A DNA stretch of 64,000 nucleotides from the NCBI GenBank assembly GCA_023055505.1, contig JALIRH010000026.1:8509591-8573590 (forward strand). The letters are read 5' to 3'. This document shows, piece by piece, positions 1 through 15,180 of this stretch (positions are counted from its first letter, which is position 1; every line of letters starts with the position of its first letter). The stretch is from Callipepla californica brunnescens. Lineage: Eukaryota > Chordata > Aves > Galliformes > Odontophoridae. The notes under the pieces are model-generated. The model was not told where the DNA came from and made no database searches. It saw only the letters and a list, made by a program, of their open reading frames with translations. Position numbers and translations under genes: made by a program.

Positions 1-3000
1 TCAGATTCCTTTGTTAGGAGTTAGGCTCTCAAAAAATATTCTCATTAGCACTTTGTTGGTAGTCCTTATAGCCCTGGTAAGGACAGAGTGAGCATACTTA
101 TGCAAAATCAGAACAGAGGGATTTCTGAGCTCTAGGAAGGTTGATTGAAACACTTTCAAAGCATCTCATGACGTGCTTTGAAATTTCCAAGTTGATTCTA
201 CACTGCATAATTTAGAAAGAGCCCTTCTTGCAGTGTTTGCCACATTTTGATCAATATGAATTTAAGGAGTCTGAGTAATTAGATGTTTTTAGAATCATCT
301 GTGTATTAACAGTAAAACATTTCATCTAGGTTAACTTGTGTTTGATATTTCTGTTCTTTTTTTATTTCTGAACTCTCAAAATAAGGCCCAAAGTACTTCA
401 GTCCGATGTCCTGTGTTTATTTTACTGTGCTTTCTGACTGAAACAGTTAGAAAATCCCCAAGAGCACTGCAGCTCTGCCTGCAGTAGCTCGCATTTGTAC
501 TTTGAATTAAACCCTTGCTCTCTGTGACACTGTGGCTACCAATGCTGAGGGCAGAAATCATGGGGGAAGGAAAATACCAGCGATCTGGTAGAAGTTGAAT
601 TTGCCACAGGGAAGAGAAGGATGTTTTTGTGAGCTTTGAAGCTTGTGTTGTAAATTGAGTTTGAGACAGAAAAATCTCTGTGGCCTGTTTGTATTTCTAC
701 ATCAGCAGCAATAAATATCCAAGCTGGGTTGGTAACTTTGTTTGGCATAAAAAAGTGCAGGTGACATCAGCTTTGTATTGCAGGCAGCAAGTAAAATGTC
801 TTGATCGATGAGGCAGATAGGTGAGAAGTTGTTCTGTTGTGCTTTTGATTTCTGGCCAAGTTCTGGTTTCTGGGGGTTGGATCAGGTGTTTCCTTGAGTT
901 CAACATGCTTTGTCTTTGTACAGGACCCTCTTTAACTCGTAACATCTCCATAAGGACCTTGTATGGTGCTGAAAGCATTCAGTGATACATTTTCACTCAG
1001 CTGAATTGCTCTGGGGATTTTTTGGCACACCTTGTTGTATCCTTTAAGCAGCTACAACGCGTGAATGGCTCTTTTTGAGGATAAGGGAAGGTTTGCCTAG
1101 ACTTCTGTGCATCTTCAGCTATTTATTCTCAAGGTGATGAGAATGTGTGCTTACATCGCTGTCTCAAAACTGGGAATGTAACCTTCTTAGAACAGAGAAC
1201 ATAATGTACTATTCCATTTTTTTGTGTGAAAAGCTAGAATAGCACAGTGTATTTTAGAGTTAGGGATGATGAATCAGCTTGTTTAAAATGTGTGGATAAA
1301 TGTGTCAAAGCACTTCAGCCTTCAAACTCATCTGATTTGTTTTTTCTTACGGTAGAGAAGATTTAACCTGCCCGATAATCTTTTTTTTTTCTTTAAGGTT
1401 TAAGTGGTAATGGGTGTGTGAGAAGCAGTATTTCAGCATGTGTTTTTGTTTTTTTTTTTTTTTTAATCTGATTTTGTGTTCAAGTAACATCAACTATCAG
1501 TAAAATAAATCAACTGCTCTGGTTGTTTTACTCATTTCACTGTGACATCTCTGTGATGGTGCTCTCCAGCAGATGTGTGTCTGACACTGGTCTGTGCAGC
1601 CTTCACAGAGGCAGTGTGTCCTGATGGACTCGGGAACCTTTTAGTCTGTTTCAAGGCAGTTGGCCAAATTAATTAAAATCACCACTGAAAGTGTTTCAGA
1701 ATAACCTGGTTAACTTCTCTAAGTGCACTCAAAGCCTTAGCACAGCCTGGAGAAGCTGCTTATCGGTGGTGTTGCAATGCATTAAGTCCAGCTTTCCGCA
1801 AATAGTCATGAGTGGTCATAAAGCAGAGAAAAGAAGGCTACAAATAGTACTGCAGGACTGCGTAAGAAGGCAAAAAGTAGCAGGGCACATTATTGATTTA
1901 AGGCTTTTCCTATATTTTCAGTAATTCTGCTTCTTCCTTATTTAGAAAGCTGAAAAAATAGCCTTCACTTTTAAGTTTTTGTGTAAAGTTAATTTTTCAA
2001 GGTCAAGAGCTTCTAATGCCTGTGAAAACATAATATTTGAGTTACTAATGAGATTTGGGAAGAGATTACAAGGATAAAAATTTGAAGGGAGAACAGAAGA
2101 ATTTTGAGTAAAGTTTTTCCAACACTGTTATCAGCTAGACCCAGTGGTCATGAGAAGGTGGCCCTGCCGTAAATGAAAACAGTGCATATGAGGAATCACA
2201 CTTCGAAGGGGGAAAAAAAATGAAATCTGCAGCACCGTTAAAAATGCACAGTTACTGAAGGAAAGATTGCTTTTGAAGCTGTTACAAGTTAATGCTATGT
2301 ACCGTGAGCTATTGTAATATGGAAAGAAAAACTAAGCTTTGCTGACCAAATAGCTTCTCATCCAAAAAAAATCCCTGAGACTGTTTGAGGGAGTTGCTTC
2401 ATTTGCATTTCCTATTTGCTTCCCATCAGATTTCCTGTTGAGATGAATACTTAAAATACACATCCGAAGTGGAAGTGCATAATTTTATTTTCTTGGTTGC
2501 TTTGCTACAAAGCTTCTGAAGGATGAGTGGCTGAAGTTACCACACCAGAATGGTTGTCAGCGTGACCCATCTGAGCTTGGCAGTGCAACAAGTGGGAGAG
2601 GAAGAAGTAGGTAGCACTGAGCCACTTGCTGCTCTGGCTGGTGAGGAATGGCACCAGAAAACCCTGGGCCAAGTGCTCTTTGTCTGCACAAACACTCTGC
2701 TCAAACTACGGCTGTGAGCAGCTAATCGCTTTTTAATCTTACTAACCTATTTGCATCAGCCGTATGTTGGGGTTAAAATTCCTGCTGATAAGATTAAGGG
2801 CTGTCTTGAACCAGGGCCTACATAAATAATAATGCGATTTCCATGGTGGTGTTCATTAGAATAAAATGTAGAAAGGGATGCAAGCCTTTGCACTGTGGGA
2901 CTGCAGCCAGCTGCTAATTGTTTGCGATCAGAAAGAAGTTCTCTTTTTCTTATCTGTGAGAGGCTGTGTGTGTTAACATAACGATGTTTTACTCCTCCTG

Positions 3001-4937
3001 CCAAACTCAGTTGTATTTATTTACACTCTTTCAGCTAAATCTCTACCTTTTGGATACTGGTCATCTGTATATGAACTTCAGACTGAATTAGCTTTGTGCT
3101 TTGTCTTCAACTTTCTTCTGAGATTGTTCTTTGTTTGCATTATACCTGGCTGTGAAATGTTTTCCTTGGGTAAGGCAGTTATGCCTCAGCTTTAATCCCA
3201 CTCATTATAAAGGTGACTTGTTTTCCCTATTGTCACACCATTTGTGACTCATTACTCCCTTCTGCTTGCAAGTCATCCATTATGTAATATTAAGAGTCTG
3301 GGAAGCATGAAGCCACAATTATAGTAGTCTTTATTTAAAACATTCATCAACAAATGTTTTTGAGAAACGAAGTGGCTAAGTGTGTTATTTCCGTGGATAA
3401 TCTAAGAAACAACATCTGTCAGACAGCGTAAGTTCAAACTGTGGCCTGGCTCTTTGAAAATGCTTTGTGCTCTGTCGCTAGCTTAAGCACAAAGACCAGA
3501 CGCACAAGTTTAATTTTGATCACAACCACCCTTGGCTTTCCTGCAGTGTCTAAATGCTTTGGTGCTTTTGCTTTGTGTTGGCAGGCTAACGAGGCCTTTG
3601 GATGTAAACAATGAAGTTTTCTGAGCCATAACTTGTACTGAAAAAAAAATGCTGCAGGAGTGTTTTATTAAAACTAGTATGTTTCCTCTTGAAAAATCAA
3701 GGAATACTGTGGATGTTGATGATACGTATGTTAATGTGTATCATACAGATAAATCCACATTTTGAGGTCAGTCTGTTTAATTTTTAATTATGTATCTATT
3801 TGCGAATCCCCCTAGGGGATGAGAGAAATAGCATATATGAGGAAATACCCTGATCTTTCCTAGTTTGCTAAGGTTATGCAGAGGTTGCTCTGTGAGCCCT
3901 GACTGGTTGGCTAAGACCACAAGTGAAATTTATCTGATTTGGGAACAGTGCTTTGCCAAAAGGTCTTTGTAGTGCACGCTTCCATATGTGTCAAACGAGG
4001 CTTGTTTGTGATGCCATTCCCAGATGTATGTGCCATGAGTTATCTTCATTGCTCCTGTGTTGTACATTGTTAAGATAGAAATGCAAATCCCTTCATGTCA
4101 TCATGAGGGCCATGGAGGGAAGAAAGTGAGGAGTGGAATCAAACAGAATATATTATTGGTGACAGCAGCTATTCTATGTGAGAGATGCAAGTGCAAACTG
4201 AAGATCTTGTTAATGAGAGTATGGGAGGGAAATCAGACCACCATGCGTGCTAGACCAGAGGCTGGGGGATGGGGTGGGAGGAGAAAAGCAGTTGGTAAGA
4301 AGAGCCAAAGAGAGCTTTGATTCTGCAGCCCTGGCCTTTTCAACAAGCAGAACCCGCTTCAGCTGAAACTGCCAGAAACTCTGCCAGTCTCCCTCTCTGT
4401 AGGTGTATGCTCCTTCTCAAGAGCAGAGGTGCTCTCTTGAACTCTCATATTCTTGGTATTGATGGTAAAAAGATGAAAGTGAATGCCATTTTGATGTTTT
4501 TTTAACGAATTAGTCATAACTGTGATGAATTCTGTTTCCATTTCCAGTTGTTCTATCTTCTGGTATTTTAAGAATGAAATGTTTTCTCCATTTAAGTAAG
4601 AGGTTCCAAGTAAAATAATTTTCTTCCCAGAATGTTTCCTTCCAAAGGATTTCAAAATTAACATGTTTTATTGTAACTCCTGCTGAAGCCAGGACAGCTT
4701 TTGAATTAAATGAAGCTTTTGCAAAATAACATTTCCATCATTTTGCCAGGTCTAGTTTAGGCTTGTAGCAAGACAGCAACACGACAGATTTTGTATTATA
4801 GATCCATCCCCACCGCTGTTAAGCAATACTTGTAATCGAGACCGTCCTCGTATTGGCCTGTATGTTCATTTCACTGCCTTGTTGCTTTGTTATTACACTG
4901 TTAGCACAGCCTGCCTTTCTGTCTTTCCCTGAAGCTC

Positions 4938-4970
4938 AAAAACAAACAAACAAACAAAAAAACCAACCCA
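4938..4970. repeat. A-rich (CAAA)n simple repeat
   Basis: Consecutive CAAA units pass into an A-rich tract with CCAACC interruptions. This is a low-complexity repeat with no associated element recognised. Confidence 0.85.
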
Positions 4971-7900
4971 CAGAAAACCCCATATTGAAGAAGCACAACA
5001 TCATAGTACTGTTCTTCTTAGATTATGTACTTATGAAAGTGCTTGGCACCGATTTAATATATTTAATTACTTTCAATTATAAAGTTTCCAGGCCTCTTTC
5101 TTAATTTATTTGAATATATAATTCCCCTTTCTACCTGTCATCCCTTGTATTTAACTACTATTGGCATTCTTTCATCTATGATTAAGGTGATCTTCCGTGA
5201 TCAATACAGAATCTAGGTGAATGTTTTGCACGCATTGTCTTATCGGTGCCTCTCTGCAGAGGTCTTGCCTTTTAATTCTCTGCTCTGTTGCATTTGAGAT
5301 GCTTTCAAAATATTTTTAAATCATAAAGTACCTAACCTACGCTATCAAAATTATCTGCATAGGAGATATCGAGGACATAAGGAAAAGTGGACATACGTTG
5401 CCTTTTTCAGTGATAGGAATGTTACCTTAACTTTTGGTTTCTTACCTTCCAAGTAGGAAATTGGATTTTTGACAATACTGAACATATTACAAGACAAGTT
5501 GAATATTTTAGAATCTAGTCAGCAAGTGATGCCCAGATGGGACTTCACGTAGATGCATCTGTCATATTGCTTAAAAATCTTTGCCTTGAAATGAAACATA
5601 AACCTGCATTAGTAGTGTTTAAGCCCATGTATTCCGAATCTTCACCGTGTTTTGAAGCATGCTGTGCTTCCTACCTTGAGCAGAAAGACATAAAAATTTT
5701 CATGAAGGGGTTTTATGAATCTGTGCACTGTCTGTCTCACTCATCCTGACTTGATCTCTGAACCACCTTCCCTGGCTCTGCACTCATGTTAATGTGTTTA
5801 ACAGCACACTGCCATCAAACGAGGTCTGCGAAACAAATTATAAACGTCATCAAGGGGATTACAGAAATCAGAGTTCAAATTAAAAGCTGCATTGAATTTG
5901 GGTATGTAATGTAACTAATCTTAGAAATGTAGGTAAGTAGATCATGAATCATCTTGAAAACAGGCTAATATATAAGTAGTATTCAAATTTTATTCTGAGA
6001 ATTTCTAGTGATGCTTCACTTTCAGAGCAGGTGAGGATGACAACTTGCACAGATGAAAGCTCTTCTTGCTGCTCTAGTAAGAGAATAAATTTCTGAGATT
6101 CTCTTTAGCAGCGCTTGTAACAAAAATCAAGTAAGAAGATAGGTCAGTGGAAATGTGTTAGTATTTCACACAGAGAAACAATACAATCACATTATTAGGA
6201 GGCTGCTTGAAAAATAGATGTCACTTTGGGTAGGAAGGAATACTCATTTAAAGTAGGAGGGAGTTAAATGTGACTGTTTCTTAGCCTTATAAGAAGCAAT
6301 GTTATGTTCTGCAACATGTTTATGGCATACGAGCAGATTGAAGTCAGTAGAGAATTATTCAGGAAACAATTAGGCTGAAAAGTCTGTGTAACTTCCATCC
6401 ACTTGCACAGTACCAGAGAAAGCACATTTCATGTGAAGTTGATATTTAACTGGCTTGAGACTCCTAGCATGATGAAATTTATTTCTGGTGCTCAGAAAAG
6501 GTGCAGACTGTTCAGGCCTTTGCTAAAGCTTCTGGTTTTCCTGCTTTTCAGCATGATCCGGAATACAGATCCCTCCAGAGAAACTTGGGGAGGAAAAAAA
6601 AACAACAAAACAGCAGCTGGTCCTGCGGAAGAAAGGAGATGTGTCTCTGAATTCCATCTAGCCAGTAGGATGGTGGCAGATGGAAGGGACAAACTGACTG
6701 CCAGCAGCCACGGAGCACCCACTGAACTGTTAAGGGCTTTGCTTCCCGTGCAAACTTCTGACATTCTTCCCACTTAGAACAGCTGTAGTGTGCTACAAGA
6801 AAGCACCAGCTTTAGAGCCAAAACCCATACACACAACATATTCCATTTCTACCAGACTTGATCTGGGGACACATGGTGCTGATGTGACTTGTTTCTCCCT
6901 AAACACACATCTGGGTTAGAAGGGCTGTGAGGGTGACGATTTAAACTGCTTCTTGCCAGTAGCAGAATCACTCTATTTCTATTAAAAACAAAACAAAAAA
7001 CTATATATAAAAAATATTCCAGGGTGTGCATAAATATCATCGAAATTAGTATGTTGAGGAGCTAGGAAATATGATTAACTGGAGCATAAAAAGGTTAACA
7101 ATTTCGTAATCCCTTTTTAATGTGTGAACACATGAATTTGAATAGAAATATCTTGCCAAGGAATTGTCCCCTTCCTAATTAGCAATCACAATCCTGACTG
7201 TCAATTCCACACATAAAATAAGTATCAGACTAGAAAGCTTTCTTGTAGTTCCCACCTTTGTCTCTCCTGTGCATTTGTAATTTGAATGCAGAAGTCCCTT
7301 TGTGTGAAAATCAGTGAAATCTATGTATTTCACATTTTAAGGTGGATATAAATCCATATTCTCAGAACCGGTGGTTTTCATGTTCACTAAAGGTATGAGT
7401 CAGGATCTGAAGCTATTCTACAGAGTATTAGTACAAGAACCAATGACCCATTGTTTTTATAATGCTTTTTATATAATGGCTTCCTACTACGGACACGAGA
7501 GGGTAAATAGTAATAATAAGATAGGATGATATTTCTGTGAAACACACAACACTTATTTGAATGCTGCTCTAGTAACAATGGATCTAGTTCACTCCTTCCA
7601 TCTTGGGAGAGTCTTACTCCAAAATGCTTCAGCTTTATTGCAGTGGCTACTAACAATTTTGGTCTCCACATCTCAGATGGTGGAAATGCTGTTTAGGCAG
7701 GATCAGTTCTGAAATCAGCAGGGCAATTAAGCCCAAGTACAACAAAGCATTTATCTATGAGAAATTTCAGTCACATGGCAGATAAGAGAATAATGTTTAT
7801 ACTTAAATATTTTCCACTCCTTTAAGTGCTGTTTTGGATGGAGTCCAGAGGTCTCCTCCCTTTAAAGGACTGAGCACACACACAGTCTGCTCCCCAGCGC

Positions 7901-10900
7901 AGGTATGTGGTGAAGTCAAGGAAGTCATGTGTCACTGTCTTGATTTCAGCTGGAATAGAGTTGATTTTGCCTTCATATTGTCTGGTATGACACTATGTTC
8001 TACCTTTAGGAGAAATGCAATGTTGCTAACAATTAAGGAGTTTAGCTGCTGCTGTTCAGTGCTCTGTGGAGCAAGGAACACTTCAGTTTTTCAGATTTTT
8101 GATATTCCCTTTTAGTGATGGGAAATAAGGGGGCATGGGGGACAGAACCGGAACAGCTAACTTAAGCTGACCAAAGGAATACGTCATCCTGTATGACTGA
8201 AAAATGGTAGAGAGTTGGTTGGGTTGCTGTGACTTTGAGACTGACTTGACATTGGTCAGTAGGTGATAAGCAGTTGCACTGTACTCTGCTTGTCTTGTAG
8301 TATATGTACATACGTATATATGATAAATATTATCCTTTTTTTCTCTCTAATTTAGTAAGTAGTTTTTAATCTCAACTCGTGACTGTTTTTTTCCTGATTC
8401 TCCCCCCTACTCCACTTGTGTGGGGAGGGAGGGGGAAAGCAGTGAGTGAGCTGCTGTGCAGTGGTGAGCTGCTGCTGGGTCAAACTACAGCACTTGCTTT
8501 CTTCTCACTGTTATCCCCATCGGCCTTTGAAGCAGGCCCTCTCACTGTGGTGATTTCTCTTTGCTTTCCTGAACATTTTATATCTTGAATTTGAACAATG
8601 GGAGAGATGGAGTTCTCATCACATCTCTATTACTCCTTTCTCTAGTCTGTTTCTCCTACTGAAAGTTTTACAACGTTCTTCCATTACTTCTGCAACTTTT
8701 TCTACCCTAGTACCTGAGTGTACTGGGTATTTATGCGTACTGCTTGCACTTCATCTTTTTTCTCTTCTGGGTAACTGGTATAAGATAGCAGTTCATTAAC
8801 ATAGGCATTATAAAATTATTCGTAATTTCATTACCTCCCTCGTTTCTCAGTGGGCTTTCTTTTCCTTGTCTCTTCTCTTAGGTCTGTACCATCAAATGAG
8901 TTTTTGTTACCACCTGTGGCTTTGTTATTTAGAAATAACTTATTCATCTTTCTGTTCTCCACCTTCCCCTGCCCAAGTCTGGTTATTCTGTGCTCTGTCC
9001 TTTTCCACCCCCTTCTACCAGTTTTCTCGGAAGCAGTGGTTTTCTCTCATAAGTATCTTCTACGGAGATGTCCAGAGCATGTCAGTCTCGGGCGTGGGCT
9101 GCTTTTTCTGTTGACAAAATTTAAGATGAATTCATTTCTAAGTGCTGAAAATGAGTTCATAATATAAATCAATAACTGTAAACATGAGAGCACTTAAGAA
9201 GTGGGTTTATACTGTGAAGAGCAAATAAAGAATTCCCCGGTAGTTGAGTACTGTTTTTAGCATGCTGTGTTTGGAGGTATTTTACGTATTGCTACAAAGG
9301 TTTCTTTTGTGAAATGCATGCCTCTCATTTAATCCATTAGTTTCAATGTGACAGGAAGATCCTTTTAGCTTTGCTACTGGTGGAGCCACGGCTAGAAAGC
9401 ATGATGCAGTCAGCCCTGTGCACACTACTGTTCTACATGCCATTTTGAGCAAATGCAAGTTTGTGTTTTGCCTTTCAATATGTTTTCACTCAATACTGCT
9501 GATGGGAGGTGAGTAACGCAAAAGGTGTGCAAGCGCTGGTGTTAAATCATCCCTGCACCTTGCTCATTCCACCCTGGCAAATTCTTTATTATTTACTGTA
9601 GTCAACAGACTGAAGTTCAAACGAAGCTCAGCCTACGTGACCCCAAGGAAACCTCCTTTATATTCCCCTGATCTTCTGCATCTGGAAGATTCACACTGAG
9701 GTGCTGCCAGTCTGCACTCACAAGGGGAAGAAAGGTCTGTAGCTCAATATCTTTTGTATTCTGCAGTGCAATCTCTATTTATGTGAGCAAAACATGGGAT
9801 TAGAGTGAAACACCTAAGTAGTCCCAGCAGGAATGAAAAAAACTATTTTATTGCTTATTTCCCCAGAGCCCTCATCATGTTAAAACCTCCTAGTCTCTCA
9901 AATTGGTAGCTAGAGGAAAACAAAGATAACCTTTCCCCAGCCACAATGGAGGGTAACTCGCTGCTCTATCATTTTGAGCTATGTCAGCTTCTCATATTTA
10001 GGTGTGTGTCAGTAGCCAAGATTTCTGAGTGTTGTGCTTATCCAGAGTTATGTTCAGTCACGTCAGTGGATCTGAGATCACTATGAAGCTTATGTTTTTA
10101 TAGTAGTTATATTTGTTGTTTGTAGAGCATCGTGATAAGAAGGATAATCTAGGATGTGTAAACAGCTTGTTAATGCACATGCAGCAGTGGTCCGGAGCAA
10201 TATACTTCCAGCTCCCATACCTAGACTAATTGTTTTAATGGCCTATGCTATTCAACATTTTACATTCATCATGAACAAACAATAACTGTGTTTTGTCGAT
10301 AGGCCTGTCATACACAGAGTGGTTTATAGTATCTGCTCCATACAAAACCAATTTTGGAAGAAACAACCATACAAATAACGTCTGCTTTCTGCTGTCTCTT
10401 AGAAGAAATGTGTCTTGCTCTCTGAATTTTTCTGGAGAGTGTCATAAAACGTGAAATAGCTGTATGCCACTTGTAACAGGATCACTATTTGCTTAATCCT
10501 CACACTGCAAATTTTTCTCTTGCTTTCTTTTTCATAAAGCCTCACTTGCATGCCAGCTGGGATGTTACACTCAACGAGGGGGGGGGAGCTCTATTTGTAA
10601 ATAGAAGTCTTATCTTCAAGCTATCATTAACAGCTCCCACTTCTCTCTTCTACTTTTTATCTCTAGTATAGATCTCAGTCTTACATTAGTTACTGTGTCT
10701 TGCCAGTGTAGATGGGTGGCTAATAAGCTAATGTGACCTAGATTTTTAAGAGTTATGTATTGCCTCTAAACAGATGTGACAAGATAATATTTAATCACTG
10801 TAGCATTCTTGACATCCACTGGGCTAAATGCCTAAAACCTACCACTCGTATCAGAAGCACATGATTGCAAAAGAAAAAAAAATGCCCACGTCTATTTGGC

Positions 10901-13408
10901 TTTTTCTTCAGTCACTGAGGAGTTGTAGACACACAGCTGCTCTTTTTCATTGCTCTATAGCACACAGAGCATAGCTTTCAGTGTGAAGCAGAGTAACTAT
11001 TGGAAAAATAAGAGATGAAGAGAGATTTGTCTAACGAAGATAATTTGTTTGGAACTGCAGAATTCATAACCCTTCCATCCATACCCAATGTTCGCTTGCG
11101 CTTTGTTTCTCCCTAGCTGAAAATGAGCTTGGAGGTTGTTTTTTCACCAGAATAAACCACCGGTTCTATTCATTTGGCATTTATGGTGTGCACTGTTCTG
11201 TGAGCTTTGTCAGACTGCACTGCCATGCCACTTGGCTGTGAAGAAGCGATATCTGACACTGGAGTCAAGTGGGGGTAGGAAGGCACATTGACTTTTTCAA
11301 CCCGTGACCGTGGAGCCACATCTGGAATTGCAGGGTGTCTACAATAAATCCCATCTTATTATCCTGCATATAAAATGTAACTCAGTTAATGACCATATGG
11401 AGCAGATTAATGACAGCAGAGCCTAATTTGGTAAAGACAGGGGAAAAAAAAAAGATATTTCTTGATTAATTACCAAAGGCAGAAATATGGCAACAAGCGG
11501 TATAACAGGAGGATCATGTTTAAGGGCCTGCCTGGCAAATGGTATTATGACATATAAGAACCAAAACAGATCTGAAAATGCTTGGCACTTGTTAATGTGC
11601 TTGTCAGGTGTCTTTGCTATTAAAAACATATTTGCTGACGTTTTGAAAGTGATTTAGTTTTAGGAATATCTTGTTTTTGCTTTTTTTTTTTTTTTTGTCC
11701 ATCTTGCCATACATCCAGAGGGCATGATTTTTTTGATGGCTGCATATGGTAATTACGTACTCAATTCAAGGTGCAGTAAGATAGACTTCCCAGAAATTGA
11801 GGCATCCTAACTTGTGCAGAGGAGGTTACACATGTGCCAAATGACAAGTTAAATCCAAGTGCTGTTGGATCACAAGTGATAATGCAGAAATTTCTCACCT
11901 GAGACAGCCGTATTTCATCATTTTAGCATGTTTCAAATACCATGTTCTGCCTGTGCATGGCAGACCATTGCTTTACATACATCGTTACTTTTCATTCTCT
12001 GCCTACTTTAGGCAATTCCTTTTGTTTACTACTGCAGCCCTTAGAAACCATTTGTTTTGTCATATATTCATATTACTCTTGGGGGATGATTGTGGCAGTA
12101 AGGCCTATGTAGTGTGGTTTTTTTGTTGTTTTTGTTTCTAAATGATTTCTTTTTTTAGCACTGAAATGTTCAGGTGTCTGTGTACCTGAGTGTGAAGTAC
12201 ACTGCACAGCCTTAGAGAAAAGGTATTTCTTGCTGTCTAAGAAGCAAACAGTGAGGTGATCTGTACAAATGTTCAGAGGAAAGGAACATAATTTTATGGC
12301 AGGTTTCACAGCTGCGCAGTAATTTTAAAGTCATTTTTTCTACTTCTTTTTTTCCTGTTATCAAATTAACAGTTAGTGAGAACTAAAACCGCGTTCTGGT
12401 TTTTGTTGTTACTTTCAACCCTTGAATCTTTGAAAATAATGAAACAGCAGAGAGTGTATTTATGTATTCCTGACAGCCTTCCTTTGGCTTAACTGTCATC
12501 CCAGCTACAAAACTGATTTCTGTCTGTGTTGTCACATATACGGCAGTGGATGGCTTGGATTATGTATAGCAAAATGTAATTAAAGATACATATTCCATGA
12601 GAGAGGTTGATTCACCAAGGAAAAGAAGATTTGCCCATCCAGAAATGAGGATTAAAGAAGAAGGAGGTTTGCAGAGTCTTGAATACATTAATTTTCATAA
12701 CAGCTTACATAGCAGTTCAGACACTTCTATTGTGTACAGTGTAGTTAGTGCTTTCCTTCACCTGAAATCAAGAAGAAAGGTTGTGCCTATATGGTCTCAG
12801 ATAGAAGAAAATTTATTTTGTTGTCTAAGAGAAAATATCCTAACACTGAAAAGAGTGGCTGAGTGATGGCAGCCGAGGATTGCAGCAGCCAGGTCACAGC
12901 AAAAAAAAACAAACAACAAAACACGTTCCATTTTTTGGGGGGATGACTGCAGTGGATTGAACATTAAATGACTGACAAGAGTGTTTTCCCCTATCTCATA
13001 GTCTCAGAGTGCATGTTGGACTTTCTTTGCCTTGGGCTCTTGATGAACCAGATCTGGGAATAAGATAGGAATGTCACTCTAGCGCTGACTGTGAGCAGTT
13101 GAGCATCAACCAAAAGGTCTCAAACCAGCCTCAGCAGTTTACAAAGAGCTAAAAATTCTGTGTTCTGTAATAGAAAAATATTCTTTAAAGCCATGCTAGA
13201 ATAGGGAGCTATGTTCCCTGTTATCACCCACGATAAATGTCAGTTCATTGCCTTAACGTATTTTATGGGTCTTCTTCTGCACTTCTGAAGTTGTGTGTAA
13301 GTATGATGAGCAACTAGTTCCAGTGTAACTCTACTGTAGTATGTGTCCATGAGATAACTACAAGGTAACAGAGGGGAAGAAACTACTGCATGATGATTTT
13401 TGTGTCAA

Positions 13409-13432
13409 ATTTATTTATTATTTATTTATTAT
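13409..13432. repeat. (TTTA)n simple repeat
   Basis: Interrupted TTTA/TTA units are visible directly. Such AT-rich tracts are common in avian intergenic DNA. Confidence 0.85.
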
Positions 13433-15161
13433 GTTGCTTCAATGCAGAGAGATGCTACTTCTGTGAGCAAAGAGTTGAAAGGCTTCTTGGAGTGAAAGCA
13501 GAGTAATTACCTGTGGTGGCATATTCCACAGGTTAGTATTGAAAAGGATGTGCTAATCACAACATTGAGTGTGGCAGCACAAGCAATTACTCCAGCTCAG
13601 AGGTGACAGAGATGTTTCTCTCCCTAGAAGCAGTTAACAGAGCATCCTGTGCTCTTTGTGAGAATATCCTGATGCTTTCAGAGGCTCTTACTTTGCCCAC
13701 TCAGTAAAGCCAGCCGTTGTCATTTAGTCTGGTGTCTGTGCTGAGATACCTGCCAGCAAATAACTTCTGACTCTCTGATGTCTAAGCTGTGGGATAACAG
13801 GGAATGGGGATAACACCCACTCAGGCACCACCAAAGATGGGATGAGGAGAGCACCAGTGCTACACAAGCCCAGTGGTGGCTGTGGCTCAATGTCCTCTTT
13901 CCTTCTGTTATGGGGGAAATGTGCCATCTTCTCCACCATACCATACAAGGGGTAGGTTTAAATCTATAGCTATCTTAACCATTTCTGCCTGTTTTTATGT
14001 CTGTGTCCTTCATCCAGACATAATCGCTTCCCCAGGTCTTGTTATCCATGCACAAGTTGAGAATTGCATCTTGTGTATCTGGACTGCAGTAGAGGAAAAA
14101 TACATAGAGCAAGTCACAGGATTGTGATATCTGCAATGGAAAGTTCTGTATTGCCTTCTGAATTCAGGGACACTTTTTTCCTATCAGAGCAATACACATC
14201 TGATTTTTTCTCTAAAACTTCAGCACTGCAAACCACTGTTTTCATTCACCGGAATTTAGGTATAACCTTAATCCTAAGGAATTATTTCTTTGCATCCTTG
14301 TTTATCACTCAGGCACGTATCTGCTCTCAGATCCTGATGGAGTCTCTGTGTGTCCTCGGAGGGCAAGTTTTTCCCAGTGCCATTCATACCTTGGCTGGCT
14401 GCAGTTCACTGGCTGCCCAGCCCTCTCCTCAGCTGCTTGTCTCAGTTGTGGTAGCAGACCCAATGCATAATTTCCTGCCTGTCATCCAGAACAATCCACA
14501 GAGATTGGTCATGTGTTAAAAAGGATCCTTACAAGCATGGCACTGTTTCATTTTATGTTGTTGAAGGACTTTATTCATGTGTTGGTTGTGTTTTCTACAC
14601 GGTGAAAATCTCTGCCTTGATTTTATATGAACCTGTGTGATACGACATTGTTTATCCCAAATGTCTGAAGTATGGAAGAGAAAAAGTGCAACCAGCATGA
14701 ACTCAATGAAACTTTGCATTTCATCCTGTCAGTGGTGCATGCATAAAAGATTTCTTTGTGAATACAGATTAAGGCTTCTTTAAATTCAGGGATTATTATG
14801 AGGGCTGAACTTTCTTTCACCCTGTGACTTGTTGGAAAATGAGGGCAATTCTCTCCAGAACAGCATGCTGGAAGTGTACTGCAGGCAAGGGAACTGACGT
14901 AGCCAGGATTTCTAGGAGTTGTTGCAAGCTGTCTTCCCCTCAGCTTCAGTCTCATCCCAAGAAATAGTAAGATGGGTGGATTCATGCTTTTGCTGCTGGT
15001 GCATTTTCTCTGACATTTAACACTTCTCAGGTCTCATACACAGGCACTGCCTTAACCTTAGACACAATCAGTTTATAGGTGAACATAAGCCATGGACACT
15101 TAGGCATTATTTTATTTGCTATTTAGTTGTTTCTGTACTTTTTTACATTTTCTTTCTTTTC

Positions 15162-15180
15162 TTTTTTTTTTTTTTTTTTT
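15162..15180. repeat. Poly(T) tract of 19 bases
   Basis: A run of 19 T follows a T/C-rich lead-in. It could be the remnant poly(A) of a minus-strand retroposed copy, but no body of such a copy was recognised beside it. Confidence 0.85.

Noticed and set aside
3715..3750. Imperfect inverted repeat TGATACGTAT...ATGTGTATCA
   Set aside because: The arms are about ten bases with a mismatch. Such short hairpins are expected by chance in AT-rich DNA.
3805..3822. Near-palindrome ATCCCCCTAGGGGAT
   Set aside because: It is a single short imperfect palindrome with no supporting context.
14064..14519. 151-codon plus-strand frame
   Set aside because: It starts at TTG, resembles no known protein, and its length is within what chance allows in 64 kb read in six frames.
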